A program made the position numbers and the translations under genes. The notes below the pieces were generated by a model. The model was not told where the DNA came from and ran no database searches. It saw nothing but the letters and a program-made list of their open reading frames with translations. Of a stretch of DNA of 64,000 nucleotides, positions 32,079-41,251 are shown in pieces (the first letter of the stretch is position 1; the number at the start of each line of letters is the position of its first letter). The stretch is from Alcaligenaceae bacterium (GTDB lineage Bacteria; Pseudomonadota; Gammaproteobacteria; Burkholderiales; Burkholderiaceae_B), in the NCBI GenBank assembly GCA_013416405.1, contig JACCET010000004.1:186001-250000 (forward strand), in the 5' to 3' direction.

Positions 32079-32133
32079 CCCAGATATCGCTACAATACAG
32101 AGTTAACCAAAAATATTTCAGGAGCTCAGCCCG

Positions 32134-32478
32134 ATGGTTGCAATTGATACTTTGACACTGATTACCGCTCAGGCAGCCGCCGGCGGAGAGAACGCCTTGA
32201 TGGGCATGTTGCCCATCATCCTGATGTTCGTCATTTTGTACTTCCTGATGATTCGTCCTCAGATGAAGCGCCAGAAAGAACACCGCAACATGGTGTCGGC
32301 ACTCGCCAAAGGCGACGAAGTCATCACCACGGGCGGCCTGCTGGGCAAAGTCACCAAAGTCAGCGACAGCTACATTACTGTGGAAATCAGCATGCTGGGC
32401 GACAAGCCGGTAGAAACGGTTGTGCAGCGCACCGCCGTTACCTCGATTCTGCCCAAGGGCACCATCAAGGCTCTTTGA
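32134..32478 (+). CDS. yajC: Preprotein translocase subunit YajC
   Basis: 114 residues with one membrane segment (about 24-42, ending FLMIRPQMKRQKEH), the diagnostic RPQ motif, and a small cytoplasmic domain with KGDEVITTGGLLGKV. It associates with SecDF and the Sec translocon at the inner membrane. An AGGAG site precedes the ATG. A terminator lies between it and secD. Confidence 0.95.
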   Translation: MVAIDTLTLITAQAAAGGENALMGMLPIILMFVILYFLMIRPQMKRQKEHRNMVSALAKGDEVITTGGLLGKVTKVSDSYITVEISMLGDKPVETVVQRTAVTSILPKGTIKAL

Positions 32479-32490
32479 TCCCCTGCGCAC

Positions 32491-32518
32491 ACCCTGGAAC
32501 AGTTCCAGGGTTTCTTTT
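32491..32518 (+). terminator. Intrinsic terminator between yajC and secD
   Basis: CCCTGGAA (32492-32499) and TTCCAGGG (32503-32510) pair perfectly across a 3-base loop and are followed by TTTCTTTT. It is 12 bases after the yajC stop and 22 bases before the secD ATG. Confidence 0.8.
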
Positions 32519-32539
32519 GCTTTAGCACACTGATCGATA

Positions 32540-34414
32540 ATGAACCGCTATCCTCTCTGGAAATACCTGCTCGTACTGGGAGCCGTGCTTATAGGCCTGC
32601 TCTATACGTTACCCAATTTTTTCGGGGAATCTCCCGCAGTTCAAATAGCGGGGGCAAAATCCACAGTCAGAATCGATCCCGCTGTGCTGAGCCGTGTCGA
32701 AGACACACTCGCAAAGAACAACATCAGCTACACAGGCGCCTATTTTGAACAAAATGGCCCTGTCGGTGCGGTGCGGGTCAGGTTTGAAACCACCGATGTC
32801 CAGCTCAAGGCCAAGGACATCATTGAAAAAAGCCTGAATCCCGACTCGTCTAACCCCGACTTCACGGTTGCACTGAACCTGCTGCCGTCATCGCCAAACT
32901 GGCTGACCGCCCTGGGTGCGCGCCCCATGTACCTGGGTCTGGATCTGCGCGGCGGTGTGCACTTCCTGCTGCAAGTCGACATGCAAGGCGCCCTGACCGG
33001 CCGCTACGACTCGCTGGCCAGCGATGTGCGCAATGTCCTGCGCGAAGGCAAGGTTGCCACCAGCAACGTAGAACGCTCCGACATGTCTATCGTGGCAAGT
33101 TTTGGCAGCGCCGACGCGCGTGACAATGCCGTTTCCGAATTACGGCGCGGCATGCCTGACCTGGTTTTCACCAATAGCGGTGAAAACGGCGGCCAATTCC
33201 TGCTGACCGGCCGGCTGACCGATACGGCCGCCACGCAAGTACAAAGCCATGCCCTGCGCCAGAACATGACCACGCTGCACAACCGCATCAATGAGCTGGG
33301 TGTGGCCGAACCCATCATTCAGCAGCAAGGTGCCGACCGCATCGTGGTGCAATTACCCGGCGTGCAAGACGTAGCCAAGGCCAAGGAAATCCTGGGCCGC
33401 ACGGCCACGCTGGAAATCCGCATGGTTGACGACAGCCCTTCGGCCATGGCGGCACTTGCTTCGGGCACGGTGCCCTTTGGCCTGGAGCGCTACAACGACC
33501 GCGACGGGCGCCCCTTGTTGCTGCGCCGCCAGGTCATCCTGACCGGCGAGAACCTGCAAGACGCCCAGCCCGGACGCGACCAGCAGTCCCAGCAACCCTC
33601 GGTCAACCTGACGCTGGATTCGAAAGGCGCGCGCATCTTCCGCGACGTAACCCGCGACAACATCAACAAGCGCATGGCCATTGTGTTGTTTGAACAAGGC
33701 CAGGGCGAAGTCGTTACCGCGCCGGTCATCCGCAGCGAAATTCCAGGCGGACAAGTACAGATCAGCGGCAGCATGACCGCCCAGGAAGCGGCCGACACAG
33801 CCCTGCTGTTGCGTGCCGGTGCGCTGGCAGCGCCCATGGAAATCATTGAGGAACGCACCATAGGCCCCAGCCTGGGTGCCGACAACATCAAACAAGGCTT
33901 TGACTCCACCTTGTACGGCTTCATAGCCATCGCCATCTTCATTATTCTCTATTACCATCTGATGGGCGTGTTTTCGACCATAGGTCTGACGCTCAACGTA
34001 CTGTTGCTGCTGGCCGTGTTGTCCATGTTGCAGGCCACCCTGACACTGCCGGGCATCGCCGCCATCGCCCTGACGCTGGGCATGGCCATCGACGCCAACG
34101 TGCTGATCAACGAGCGCATACGCGAAGAGTTGCGCAACGGCGCCAGCCCGCAACAAGCCATACATCTGGGCTTCGACCGCGCCTGGGGCACCATTTTTGA
34201 CTCCAACCTGACCAGCCTGATCGTGGGGGTGGCCCTGCTGGCATTCGGGTCCGGTCCCATACGCGGCTTTGCCGTCGTGCACTGCATAGGCATCCTCACA
34301 TCGATGTTCTCATCGGTCGTGGGTGTACGTGCGCTGGCCAATCTTTGGTATGGCAACAAGCGCCGTCTGCAAAGCATCTCTATCGGCCAAGTCTGGAAAC
34401 CCGGTCAAAAATAA
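32540..34414 (+). CDS. secD: Protein translocase subunit SecD
   Basis: 624 residues. The first membrane segment (9-27) is followed by a large periplasmic region with GLDLRGGVHFLLQVD, and five more segments lie between about 455 and 610, including the AIALTLGMAIDANVLINERIREE motif of the RND-related core. With SecF it uses the proton gradient to pull exported proteins through SecYEG. A start at 32540 gives the normal N-terminus (NRYPLWKYLLV). Confidence 0.97.
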   Translation: MNRYPLWKYLLVLGAVLIGLLYTLPNFFGESPAVQIAGAKSTVRIDPAVLSRVEDTLAKNNISYTGAYFEQNGPVGAVRVRFETTDVQLKAKDIIEKSLNPDSSNPDFTVALNLLPSSPNWLTALGARPMYLGLDLRGGVHFLLQVDMQGALTGRYDSLASDVRNVLREGKVATSNVERSDMSIVASFGSADARDNAVSELRRGMPDLVFTNSGENGGQFLLTGRLTDTAATQVQSHALRQNMTTLHNRINELGVAEPIIQQQGADRIVVQLPGVQDVAKAKEILGRTATLEIRMVDDSPSAMAALASGTVPFGLERYNDRDGRPLLLRRQVILTGENLQDAQPGRDQQSQQPSVNLTLDSKGARIFRDVTRDNINKRMAIVLFEQGQGEVVTAPVIRSEIPGGQVQISGSMTAQEAADTALLLRAGALAAPMEIIEERTIGPSLGADNIKQGFDSTLYGFIAIAIFIILYYHLMGVFSTIGLTLNVLLLLAVLSMLQATLTLPGIAAIALTLGMAIDANVLINERIREELRNGASPQQAIHLGFDRAWGTIFDSNLTSLIVGVALLAFGSGPIRGFAVVHCIGILTSMFSSVVGVRALANLWYGNKRRLQSISIGQVWKPGQK

Positions 34415-34471
34415 TGCAAGCCGCCGGGGGGCACATGCCCTTCGGCCTGTCAAAACTACAGGCACAGCAAC

Positions 34472-35407
34472 ATGGAATTCTTTCGTATTCATCGCACCAT
34501 CCCGTTCATGCGGCATGCACTGGTGCTCAATCTGTTCAGCTTGCTCACCTTCATAGCAGCCGTGGCCTTCATCGTTCTGAAGGGCTTCCACCTGTCGATC
34601 GAGTTCACCGGTGGCACCGTCATGGAGGTGCATTACCAGGAGTCGGTTCAGGTCGATGAGGTGCGCACCGCGATCAACAGCCTGGACTACACCGACTTCC
34701 AGGTTCAGAATTTCGGCACCTCGCAAGACATCATGATCAGGCTGCCAACACGCGAGGGCCAGGATGCCAGCCAGCAAAGCGCAAGCGTAATGCAAGTGCT
34801 GCAGCAACAGCATGGCAACGCAGAATTACGCCGCGTCGAGTTCGTAGGCCCGCAGGTCGGCCAGGAACTTCTACATAACGGGCTCATGGCCATGCTGTTC
34901 GTGGTGGCCGGCATACTTATCTACCTTGCCTTCCGCTTCGAATGGAAACTGGCACTGGCCTGCGCCATTGCCAACCTGCACGACGTGGTGATCATTCTGG
35001 GCTTTTTTGCCTTTTTCCAGTGGGAGTTTTCGCTATCGGTGCTGGCCGGGGTGCTGGCGGTGCTGGGCTACTCGGTGAACGAGTCGGTGGTGGTCATGGA
35101 TCGTATCCGTGAAAACTTCCGCAAGCAGCGCAAGATGTCGGTGGCCGACATCATCGACCTGTCGATCACACAGAACATTTCACGAACCATCATTACCCAT
35201 GGCTCCACGCAGATGATGGTGCTGTCCATGTTCTTTTTTGGTGGCCCCACACTGCATAATTTCTCGCTGGCGCTGACCATCGGCATCTGGTTCGGTATCT
35301 ACTCGTCGGTATTCGTGGCGGCCGCCCTTGCCATGTGGCTGGGCATCAAGCGTGAAGACCTGATCAAGCCCATCAAGAAAGACGACCCGGCAACCGAAGT
35401 AATGTAG
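34472..35407 (+). CDS. secF: Protein translocase subunit SecF
   Basis: 311 residues with six membrane segments. SIEFTGGTVMEV follows the first; ANLHDVVIILGFFAF and GYSVNESVVVMDRIRENFR are the conserved SecF core motifs. It pairs with SecD. It is the last gene of the run and converges on sorB. No convincing terminator is visible in the 33-base gap. Confidence 0.97.
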   Translation: MEFFRIHRTIPFMRHALVLNLFSLLTFIAAVAFIVLKGFHLSIEFTGGTVMEVHYQESVQVDEVRTAINSLDYTDFQVQNFGTSQDIMIRLPTREGQDASQQSASVMQVLQQQHGNAELRRVEFVGPQVGQELLHNGLMAMLFVVAGILIYLAFRFEWKLALACAIANLHDVVIILGFFAFFQWEFSLSVLAGVLAVLGYSVNESVVVMDRIRENFRKQRKMSVADIIDLSITQNISRTIITHGSTQMMVLSMFFFGGPTLHNFSLALTIGIWFGIYSSVFVAAALAMWLGIKREDLIKPIKKDDPATEVM

Positions 35408-35440
35408 GGCCGCCGGGCCTGCTTACAACCAGCAGCGCGC

Positions 35441-35782
35441 TTACTGCCCGCCGCTGGTTGCGTGGACTACATAAGCAACGATGGCATCAATTGCTTCCTG
35501 ATCCAGGCTGTCGGCAAATGAAGGCATGGCGCCCATGCCTTCATGAAGTACCTTCTTTATACGCTCGGCATCTGGCTTGAGCTCATCCAGATCCGGCCCG
35601 ATAGCACCCGTGGCATCCGCATCTTGCAGGGTGTGACAAATGGCACAGGCCGGCACTGCCTCGGTGCTGAACAAGGTTTTACCCCTTTCCAGCAGTTGGC
35701 TGTCGGGCTCTCCCGCCCAACAGGCACCCGCCGTGCCCAACAACAACATTCCTACTATCCGCGATACTGCAAACGTCTTCAT
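35441..35782 (-). CDS. sorB: c-type cytochrome subunit of sulfite dehydrogenase
   Basis: 113 residues from an ATG with AAGGA 5 bases ahead; the open frame upstream of it is not part of the gene. A signal peptide (1-23) is followed by one haem site CAICH at 46-50, and a likely axial methionine in GAMPSFAD. This is a small periplasmic class I cytochrome c. Directly upstream is the molybdenum sulfite dehydrogenase gene, so it is the probable electron acceptor, as in SorAB. Confidence 0.88.
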   Translation of the reverse strand: MKTFAVSRIVGMLLLGTAGACWAGEPDSQLLERGKTLFSTEAVPACAICHTLQDADATGAIGPDLDELKPDAERIKKVLHEGMGAMPSFADSLDQEAIDAIVAYVVHATSGGQ

Positions 35783-35849
35783 TCTTATCCTTGATGTTTC
35801 AAAGCAGACATGCCCACTCAAGGGCATGTCGGTTGACGAGTCAGTGTGA

Positions 35850-37073
35850 TCAGGCAACCTTGATGGCCACCATATGGTCACGCCAGCTGTTGTTGATATA
35901 GCCCCGATTATTCTCGAGACGCTCTTCCGGTTGCGTATCGCCAGCCTCGTTGGTGGCCCGGCAGGCCAGCTCGTGGGTGCCGGCGGCAAGGTCGGCCGCA
36001 AATACGAATTCACGCCAGGCATATTTGCCCAGATCCGGCCCGACAAACTCGGCCTTTTTCCAGTCTTTTCCGCCGTTGACCGAGACTTCTATGGATTTGG
36101 CGGCGGTCATGCCGCCCATGGCCACGCCGCTGATCTGAACCTTGCCCGCCTTGACGGTCTGGCCTGGATCAGAGGGGTAGTTGATCCAGGACTTGACCGG
36201 CATTTCCCAAATAGAATCTTCGCTGGGGCTGGGCTTGCCACCCACCGGCGTCCAGCGGTAACTGGTTTGCTGGATCTTGGCCGGCGACTGCTCTTTGGTA
36301 AACGCCAGATGCTTGATGTATTTGATCGAATTCACGCCGGTATAGCCGGGCACGATTATGCGCAAGGGGCCGCCATGCGCCAACGGTAACGGCTCGCCAT
36401 TCAATTCCCAGGCCAGAATGGCATCTTCAATGGCCGAGAGCGGAACCGAGCGTTCGATCCTGACCGTATTAGGATCCAGGCCGGCCGGAATTTCTTCACC
36501 ACCGGTGCTGGTCATGTAAACCATGCCGTCAGCCATACCGCCAACAGCTTCCAGCAATGCTTTGACGGGCACGCCAGTAAATATCACGCACCCTGCAGCG
36601 CCTACCGTCCATTGCGTACCGCTGGGTTTATGCGGAAACCAGCCACGACCATTGCCCGAACACTGCAACACCATGGGAACCGCAGCAAGACCCAGCTCTT
36701 TAAGCTCAGCCACGGTAAAGCTGCGTGGCTTGGCCACACCGCTTACCTCCATCTTCCAGCTATCAGGCTCTTTGACCATGCTGGCATCTTTAGGCGGGGT
36801 GACGTTGTTGCGCACAAAAAGTCGGTCAGTCGGCGTAATCACGCTGCTACCAAACGCGGTGCGCTTGGTTTCAATCGTGTTGGCACTATGCACGATCAGG
36901 CTGTCGGCATCTTTCCAGCTGGCATAGTCAGGCAAAGACTTGACCGCCTTTGCTGCCGCAGAATCAGCACCACCGGTATCGGCCCGGGCAACACCGCCCA
37001 GACCTGCCAGGGCCACCATGCCGCCAGTCGAGGCAAGCATGCGGCGTCGGCTCGCATTAGTGAGTTCTTTCAT
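35850..37073 (-). CDS. sorA: Sulfite:cytochrome c oxidoreductase, molybdenum subunit
   Basis: 407 residues. A Tat signal (SRRRMLASTGGMVALAGLGG) ends near residue 31. The molybdenum-ligating cysteine is at about 138 in LQCSGNGRGWF, with the sulfite-oxidase pyranopterin fold around it (HGGPLRIIVPGYTG) and a C-terminal dimerisation domain. It oxidises sulfite to sulfate in the periplasm and passes electrons to cytochrome c. A strong AAGGAG site precedes the ATG at 37073. It lies 67 bases upstream of sorB and may respond to the FNR-like site at 37164. Confidence 0.92.
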   Translation of the reverse strand: MKELTNASRRRMLASTGGMVALAGLGGVARADTGGADSAAAKAVKSLPDYASWKDADSLIVHSANTIETKRTAFGSSVITPTDRLFVRNNVTPPKDASMVKEPDSWKMEVSGVAKPRSFTVAELKELGLAAVPMVLQCSGNGRGWFPHKPSGTQWTVGAAGCVIFTGVPVKALLEAVGGMADGMVYMTSTGGEEIPAGLDPNTVRIERSVPLSAIEDAILAWELNGEPLPLAHGGPLRIIVPGYTGVNSIKYIKHLAFTKEQSPAKIQQTSYRWTPVGGKPSPSEDSIWEMPVKSWINYPSDPGQTVKAGKVQISGVAMGGMTAAKSIEVSVNGGKDWKKAEFVGPDLGKYAWREFVFAADLAAGTHELACRATNEAGDTQPEERLENNRGYINNSWRDHMVAIKVA

Positions 37074-37163
37074 TCCTTTCTCCTTTGATATGGGCATGAA
37101 AAACGGTGTGACCGACTAATGGATACGGGTACAGCAAAGGCCGCGCCACTTCCGCTTATATTT

Positions 37164-37177
37164 TTGATGTATATCAA
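37164..37177. promoter_or_regulatory. FNR/ANR-type binding site
   Basis: TTGATGTATATCAA matches the FNR consensus TTGAT-N4-ATCAA at all ten fixed positions. It is in the divergent region, 90 bases upstream of sorA and 137 bases upstream of miaB. A TAGATAAT stretch at 37204-37211 lies at roughly class II spacing on the plus strand. No good -10 is visible on the minus side. Which gene it controls is unclear. Confidence 0.65.
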
Positions 37178-37314
37178 TATAGCGCAAAGCGATAAAGAAC
37201 GCCTAGATAATGACGCACCAAAGCCCGACTCAATAAGTCCCGATCAGGTAAAGAACGTTACAATGCCCGTTTTACCTTTGGCCCCCGGGATATACACCCG
37301 TTACGGCACCCGTC

Positions 37315-38808
37315 ATGCAAGAAACCACTCTCAAGCGAAATCGCCCCGCTGCCGCTACGGCGCCTGCAAATTCCTCTGCCCTGCTCATTCCAAGCGAACC
37401 CCTGGCGCCCAGCCTGCTACTAGTTCCGGAAGAACCCGAGCAAAAGCCAAAGAAAACACGCAAGCTGTTCATACGTACCTTCGGCTGCCAGATGAACGAA
37501 TACGATTCCGACAAAATGGCGGATGTGCTGCGCGAGGATCAAGGCGTAGAAATCACCCAGACGCCCGAAGACGCCGACATCATTCTGTTCAATACCTGTT
37601 CGGTGCGCGAGAAAGCGCAAGAAAAGGTCTTTTCCGACCTGGGTCGTGTCCAGCACCTGAAGCAGAGCAATCCCGACCTGATCATCGGCGTTGGCGGCTG
37701 CGTAGCCAGCCAGGAAGGCGAGGCCATCATCAAGCGTGCTTCCTATGTAGATGTGGTGTTTGGCCCGCAAACCTTGCATCGTCTGCCCGACCTTATCGCC
37801 CGACGCCGCGAATCCGGGCGCGCCCAAGTCGACATCAGTTTCCCCGAAATCGAAAAATTCGACGCCATGCCTCCCGCCCGCGTCGAGGGTTACACGGCCT
37901 TTGTTTCTATTATGGAAGGCTGCAGCAAATACTGCAGTTTCTGTGTCGTGCCTTATACACGGGGCGCCGAGGTATCGCGACCTTTTGACGACGTACTGAT
38001 GGAAGTGGCCGACCTGGCTGACCAAGGCGTCAAGGAAGTGACTCTGCTGGGTCAAAACGTTAACGCCTATCGCGGCCCCATGGCAGACAGCACCGAGATC
38101 GCCGACTTTGCCATGTTGCTGGAATACGTACACGAAATTCCCGGCATTGAACGCATACGCTACACGACCTCGCATCCCAAAGAGATGACCAGCCGCCTGA
38201 TCGAGGCGCATGGCGCCTTGCCCAAGCTGGTACCTTTCCTGCACTTGCCCGTACAAGCCGGAAGCGACCCCATACTTGCCGCCATGAAACGCGGCTATAC
38301 CACGCTTGAGTTCAAATCCATCGTGCGCCGCCTGCGCGCCGCGCGCCCTGGCTTGACACTGTCGTCCGACTTCATCGTTGGCTTTCCCGGCGAAACCGAA
38401 GCCGAGTTCGAAAAGACCATGAAGCTGATACGCGACGTGGGTTTCGATCAATCCTTCTCCTTCGTTTATTCGCGTCGTCCGGGCACACCAGCCGCCGACC
38501 TGGAAGACAACACGCCCAAAGAGGTCAAGCTGGAGCGGCTGCATCGCCTGCAGGCCCTGATCAACGAACAAGCCGACGCCATCAGCCAAAGCATGCTGGG
38601 CACGACCCAGCGTATCCTGGTTGAAAAGCCCTCGCGACGCGACCCCAACGAGCTATCCGGACGCACTGAAAACAACCGCATCGTCAACTTCGTGGGCCAA
38701 CCACGCTTGATCGGCCAAATGTTGGACGTGCGCATTACCCAGGCCATGACCAATACACTGAAAGGCGAAATCGTAACCCGGGTATCCGACAGCGGGGAAC
38801 ACGCATGA
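37315..38808 (+). CDS. miaB: tRNA-2-methylthio-N6-dimethylallyladenosine synthase
   Basis: 497 residues, with about 45 extra at the N-terminus that are Ala/Pro rich. The MTTase domain begins [15 protein letters not shown] with three cluster cysteines (through NTCSVREKA and GGCVA). The radical-SAM motif is CSKYCSFC, and a TRAM domain lies at the C-terminus (residues 420-490). It methylthiolates i6A37 in tRNA. Its stop overlaps phoH as ATGA, starting a five-gene conserved run. Confidence 0.96.
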   Translation: MQETTLKRNRPAAATAPANSSALLIPSEPLAPSLLLVPEEPEQKPKKTRKLFIRTFGCQMNEYDSDKMADVLREDQGVEITQTPEDADIILFNTCSVREKAQEKVFSDLGRVQHLKQSNPDLIIGVGGCVASQEGEAIIKRASYVDVVFGPQTLHRLPDLIARRRESGRAQVDISFPEIEKFDAMPPARVEGYTAFVSIMEGCSKYCSFCVVPYTRGAEVSRPFDDVLMEVADLADQGVKEVTLLGQNVNAYRGPMADSTEIADFAMLLEYVHEIPGIERIRYTTSHPKEMTSRLIEAHGALPKLVPFLHLPVQAGSDPILAAMKRGYTTLEFKSIVRRLRAARPGLTLSSDFIVGFPGETEAEFEKTMKLIRDVGFDQSFSFVYSRRPGTPAADLEDNTPKEVKLERLHRLQALINEQADAISQSMLGTTQRILVEKPSRRDPNELSGRTENNRIVNFVGQPRLIGQMLDVRITQAMTNTLKGEIVTRVSDSGEHA

Positions 38809-39818
38809 CGCGTGCCGCCCGCAACAAAGCACCCATCGTCGTCACACTGGACGGCGACAATACCAATCTGGCCAATCTATGCGGCCCGCTGGACGAAAAC
38901 CTGCGTCAGATTGCCGACGGCTGGAATGTCACACTAAGCCGACGCGGTGATCGCATATCCATTACTGGTGACCAGGCCAGGGCCGCCGCCAGCGCCCTGC
39001 GGCTTTTCCACCGCCGCGCGGTGCACAAGGCCTTGTCTATCGATGATATCCAGCTAGGCATGGTCGAGCTGGGCGCAGGGCGTTCGCAAGCCTCTGCTGA
39101 AGTACAGCCCGCCTCTGCTGAATTGCCCGAACTGCCGCCGGTCGATGACCTGAGCCTTAGCCTGCGTACCCGCAAGTCAGATCTGCGTCCACGCACGCCC
39201 AGACAGCGCGACTACCTGAACAATATCCTGCGTCACGACATTACCTTTGGGGTGGGGCCGGCCGGCACAGGCAAGACCTGGCTGGCAGTTGCCTGCGCCA
39301 TTGACGCCCTGGAACGCGAAACCGTGCAAAGGCTGGTGCTGACCCGCCCTGCGGTGGAAGCAGGCGAGCGCCTGGGCTTTCTGCCCGGAGACTTGGCTCA
39401 AAAAGTCGATCCGTATTTACGCCCGCTCTATGATGCCCTGTACGACCTGATGGGTGTAGAACGGGTTCAGCGTCTGTTCGAGAAGCAAGCCATAGAAATC
39501 GCTCCATTGGCCTATATGCGAGGGCGTACGCTGAATCACGCTTTCGTCATTCTGGACGAAGCCCAGAACACCACGCCTGAACAAATGAAAATGTTCCTGA
39601 CCCGCATTGGCTTTGGCAGCAAGGCGGTCATCAACGGAGACCCATCGCAAGTGGACCTGCCGCGCGGCCAGGCCAGCGGTCTGGTACAAGCGGTAGACGT
39701 ACTGGAATCGGTTCAGGGCATAGCCACTACACACTTTACCAGCCGCGATGTCGTGCGCCACCCCCTGGTCGCCCGCATTGTCGATGCCTACGACAAGGCC
39801 GCTGACCATGCCGCCTGA
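38805..39818 (+). CDS. ybeZ: PhoH-like ATPase (YbeZ)
   Basis: 337 residues. Walker A is [11 protein letters not shown] near residue 150 and Walker B is [11 protein letters not shown] near 248, within a single PhoH domain; the N-terminal 100 residues resemble a KH-like region. YbeZ works with the RNase YbeY in rRNA processing and ribosome quality control. It overlaps miaB at its start and ybeY at its end. Confidence 0.95.
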   Translation: MTRAARNKAPIVVTLDGDNTNLANLCGPLDENLRQIADGWNVTLSRRGDRISITGDQARAAASALRLFHRRAVHKALSIDDIQLGMVELGAGRSQASAEVQPASAELPELPPVDDLSLSLRTRKSDLRPRTPRQRDYLNNILRHDITFGVGPAGTGKTWLAVACAIDALERETVQRLVLTRPAVEAGERLGFLPGDLAQKVDPYLRPLYDALYDLMGVERVQRLFEKQAIEIAPLAYMRGRTLNHAFVILDEAQNTTPEQMKMFLTRIGFGSKAVINGDPSQVDLPRGQASGLVQAVDVLESVQGIATTHFTSRDVVRHPLVARIVDAYDKAADHAA

Positions 39819-40317
39819 GCTTTCTCTATCGGTTCAATACGCCACACCAACGCCCGAACTGCCACGCTGGCGCCTGCGCCGCTGGGTGCTGCATGCCTTG
39901 TCAGGCGCTCAAAAAGCCGAGGCCTCGGCTGGCGTACCCAACCGCTTTCGCGCCGCCTCGCTGACCCTGCGCCTGGTGGATGCCGACGAAGGCCGCCGTC
40001 TGAACCACGAGTTCCGCCAGAAGGACTATGCCACCAATGTCCTGACTTTCGAATACGGCATAGATACGGACGGCGTGGCTCGCGGCGATATTGTGTTATG
40101 CGTGCCTGTACTGCACAGCGAAGCGCTGGAGCAAAAGAAAACCGTGCTGCACCATGCCGCACACCTGACCGTGCACGGCGTGTTGCATGCCTTGGGCTAT
40201 GACCATGTCGACCCCGACGAGGCCGCCGACATGGAAGCGCTGGAAACCGCCATACTGGCCGAAATGGCTATCGCCGATCCTTACCAGGACGACGCGGCTC
40301 AACACCTAGGCCGATAA
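39808..40317 (+). CDS. ybeY: Endoribonuclease YbeY
   Basis: 169 residues. The zinc site is in HLTVHGVLHALGYDH near residue 120, and TNVLTFEYG with FRQKDY are the other family motifs. It takes part in 16S rRNA 3' maturation. The ATG at 39808 overlaps the phoH end by 11 bases; the frame extends 60 bases further into phoH but without a plausible start. Confidence 0.95.
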   Translation: MPPELSLSVQYATPTPELPRWRLRRWVLHALSGAQKAEASAGVPNRFRAASLTLRLVDADEGRRLNHEFRQKDYATNVLTFEYGIDTDGVARGDIVLCVPVLHSEALEQKKTVLHHAAHLTVHGVLHALGYDHVDPDEAADMEALETAILAEMAIADPYQDDAAQHLGR

Positions 40318-40359
40318 TATCGGTTATGCTAAAACCTCTTGTATTCAGTCCCATGGACA

Positions 40360-41247
40360 ATGTCAGAACCTAACCCATCCGATGCCGAGCCTCGCCCGGC
40401 AAAAAACAGTTCCAAATCCCTGCTCCAAAGGCTAACTACTTTCATGCGGCGCTCCGAGCCCGAAGACCGTGACGACATCAAGGCCGTGCTCGAAGCCGCA
40501 CACGACCGCCAAGTGCTGGACGGCGAATCCTATGCCATGATTTCCGGTGCGCTCGAGGTCGCCAACCAAACCGTCGCTGACATCATGGTGCCCCGATCCA
40601 AAATGGACATGCTGGATGTCGGTAAACCCCTGGCTGAAGTGTTGCCCGAGATCATAGAAACTGGCCACTCACGTTTTCCCGTTTATGAAGACGACCGTGA
40701 CAACATCGTGGGCATATTGCTAGCCAAGGATCTGCTGCTCTCAATCTCGAACCCAGCCATAGACCTGCGTCCGCTGGTTCGCCCGGCCGTATTCATTCCC
40801 GAAACCAAGCGCCTGAATGTACTGTTGCACGAATTTCGCAGCAGCCGCAATCACCTGGCCATCGTGGTGGACGAGCATGGCGGCATATCCGGCCTGGTCT
40901 CCATGGAAGACGTACTCGAGCAAATTGTTGGCGACATAGAAGACGAATACGACGAAGACGCCGAGAAAACCATTTTCCAGACCGGCACCAATAGCTGGCG
41001 GGCCATGGGCATTACCGAAATAGACGTCTTCAACCGCAGTTTCAATACCGAACTGCCCAACGACGACTACGACACACTGGGCGGCTGGTTGGCCGCCGAA
41101 CTGGGACGCATTCCCCGGCGCGGCGACAGCATCAGCCACCAAGGACTGAACATCACCGTGGTTGGTGCCGATGCCAAGCGCGCACTATGGTTACACTTGC
41201 AGCACGACATCGCTGACCCCCTGGCGCCCTCCAACCCATCCGAGTAA
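40360..41247 (+). CDS. corC: CorC/HlyC-family CBS-domain protein (YbeX)
   Basis: 295 residues. Two CBS domains cover about residues 70-185 (IMVPRSKMDML, FPVYEDDRDNIVGIL, HLAIVVDEHGG), followed by the CorC_HlyC transporter-associated domain (residues 210-290). There are no membrane segments, so it is the soluble YbeX type, tied to magnesium/cobalt efflux or ribosome metabolism. It fits the standard ybeZ-ybeY-ybeX-lnt order. Confidence 0.93.
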   Translation: MSEPNPSDAEPRPAKNSSKSLLQRLTTFMRRSEPEDRDDIKAVLEAAHDRQVLDGESYAMISGALEVANQTVADIMVPRSKMDMLDVGKPLAEVLPEIIETGHSRFPVYEDDRDNIVGILLAKDLLLSISNPAIDLRPLVRPAVFIPETKRLNVLLHEFRSSRNHLAIVVDEHGGISGLVSMEDVLEQIVGDIEDEYDEDAEKTIFQTGTNSWRAMGITEIDVFNRSFNTELPNDDYDTLGGWLAAELGRIPRRGDSISHQGLNITVVGADAKRALWLHLQHDIADPLAPSNPSE

Positions 41248-41251
41248 AGCC

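Noticed and set aside
35408-35460. Terminator between secF and sorB
   Set aside because: The only repeat (AACCAGC ... GCTGGTT) has an 18-base loop reaching into sorB and no T-run.
37119-37988. Open frame of about 289 codons starting in the sorA/miaB gap
   Set aside because: Most of it overlaps miaB in another frame, and the product is Arg/Pro-rich without motifs.
37420-38589. Minus-strand open frame of about 389 codons opposite miaB
   Set aside because: miaB is fully supported by its cluster motifs; the antisense frame has no start signals or motifs.
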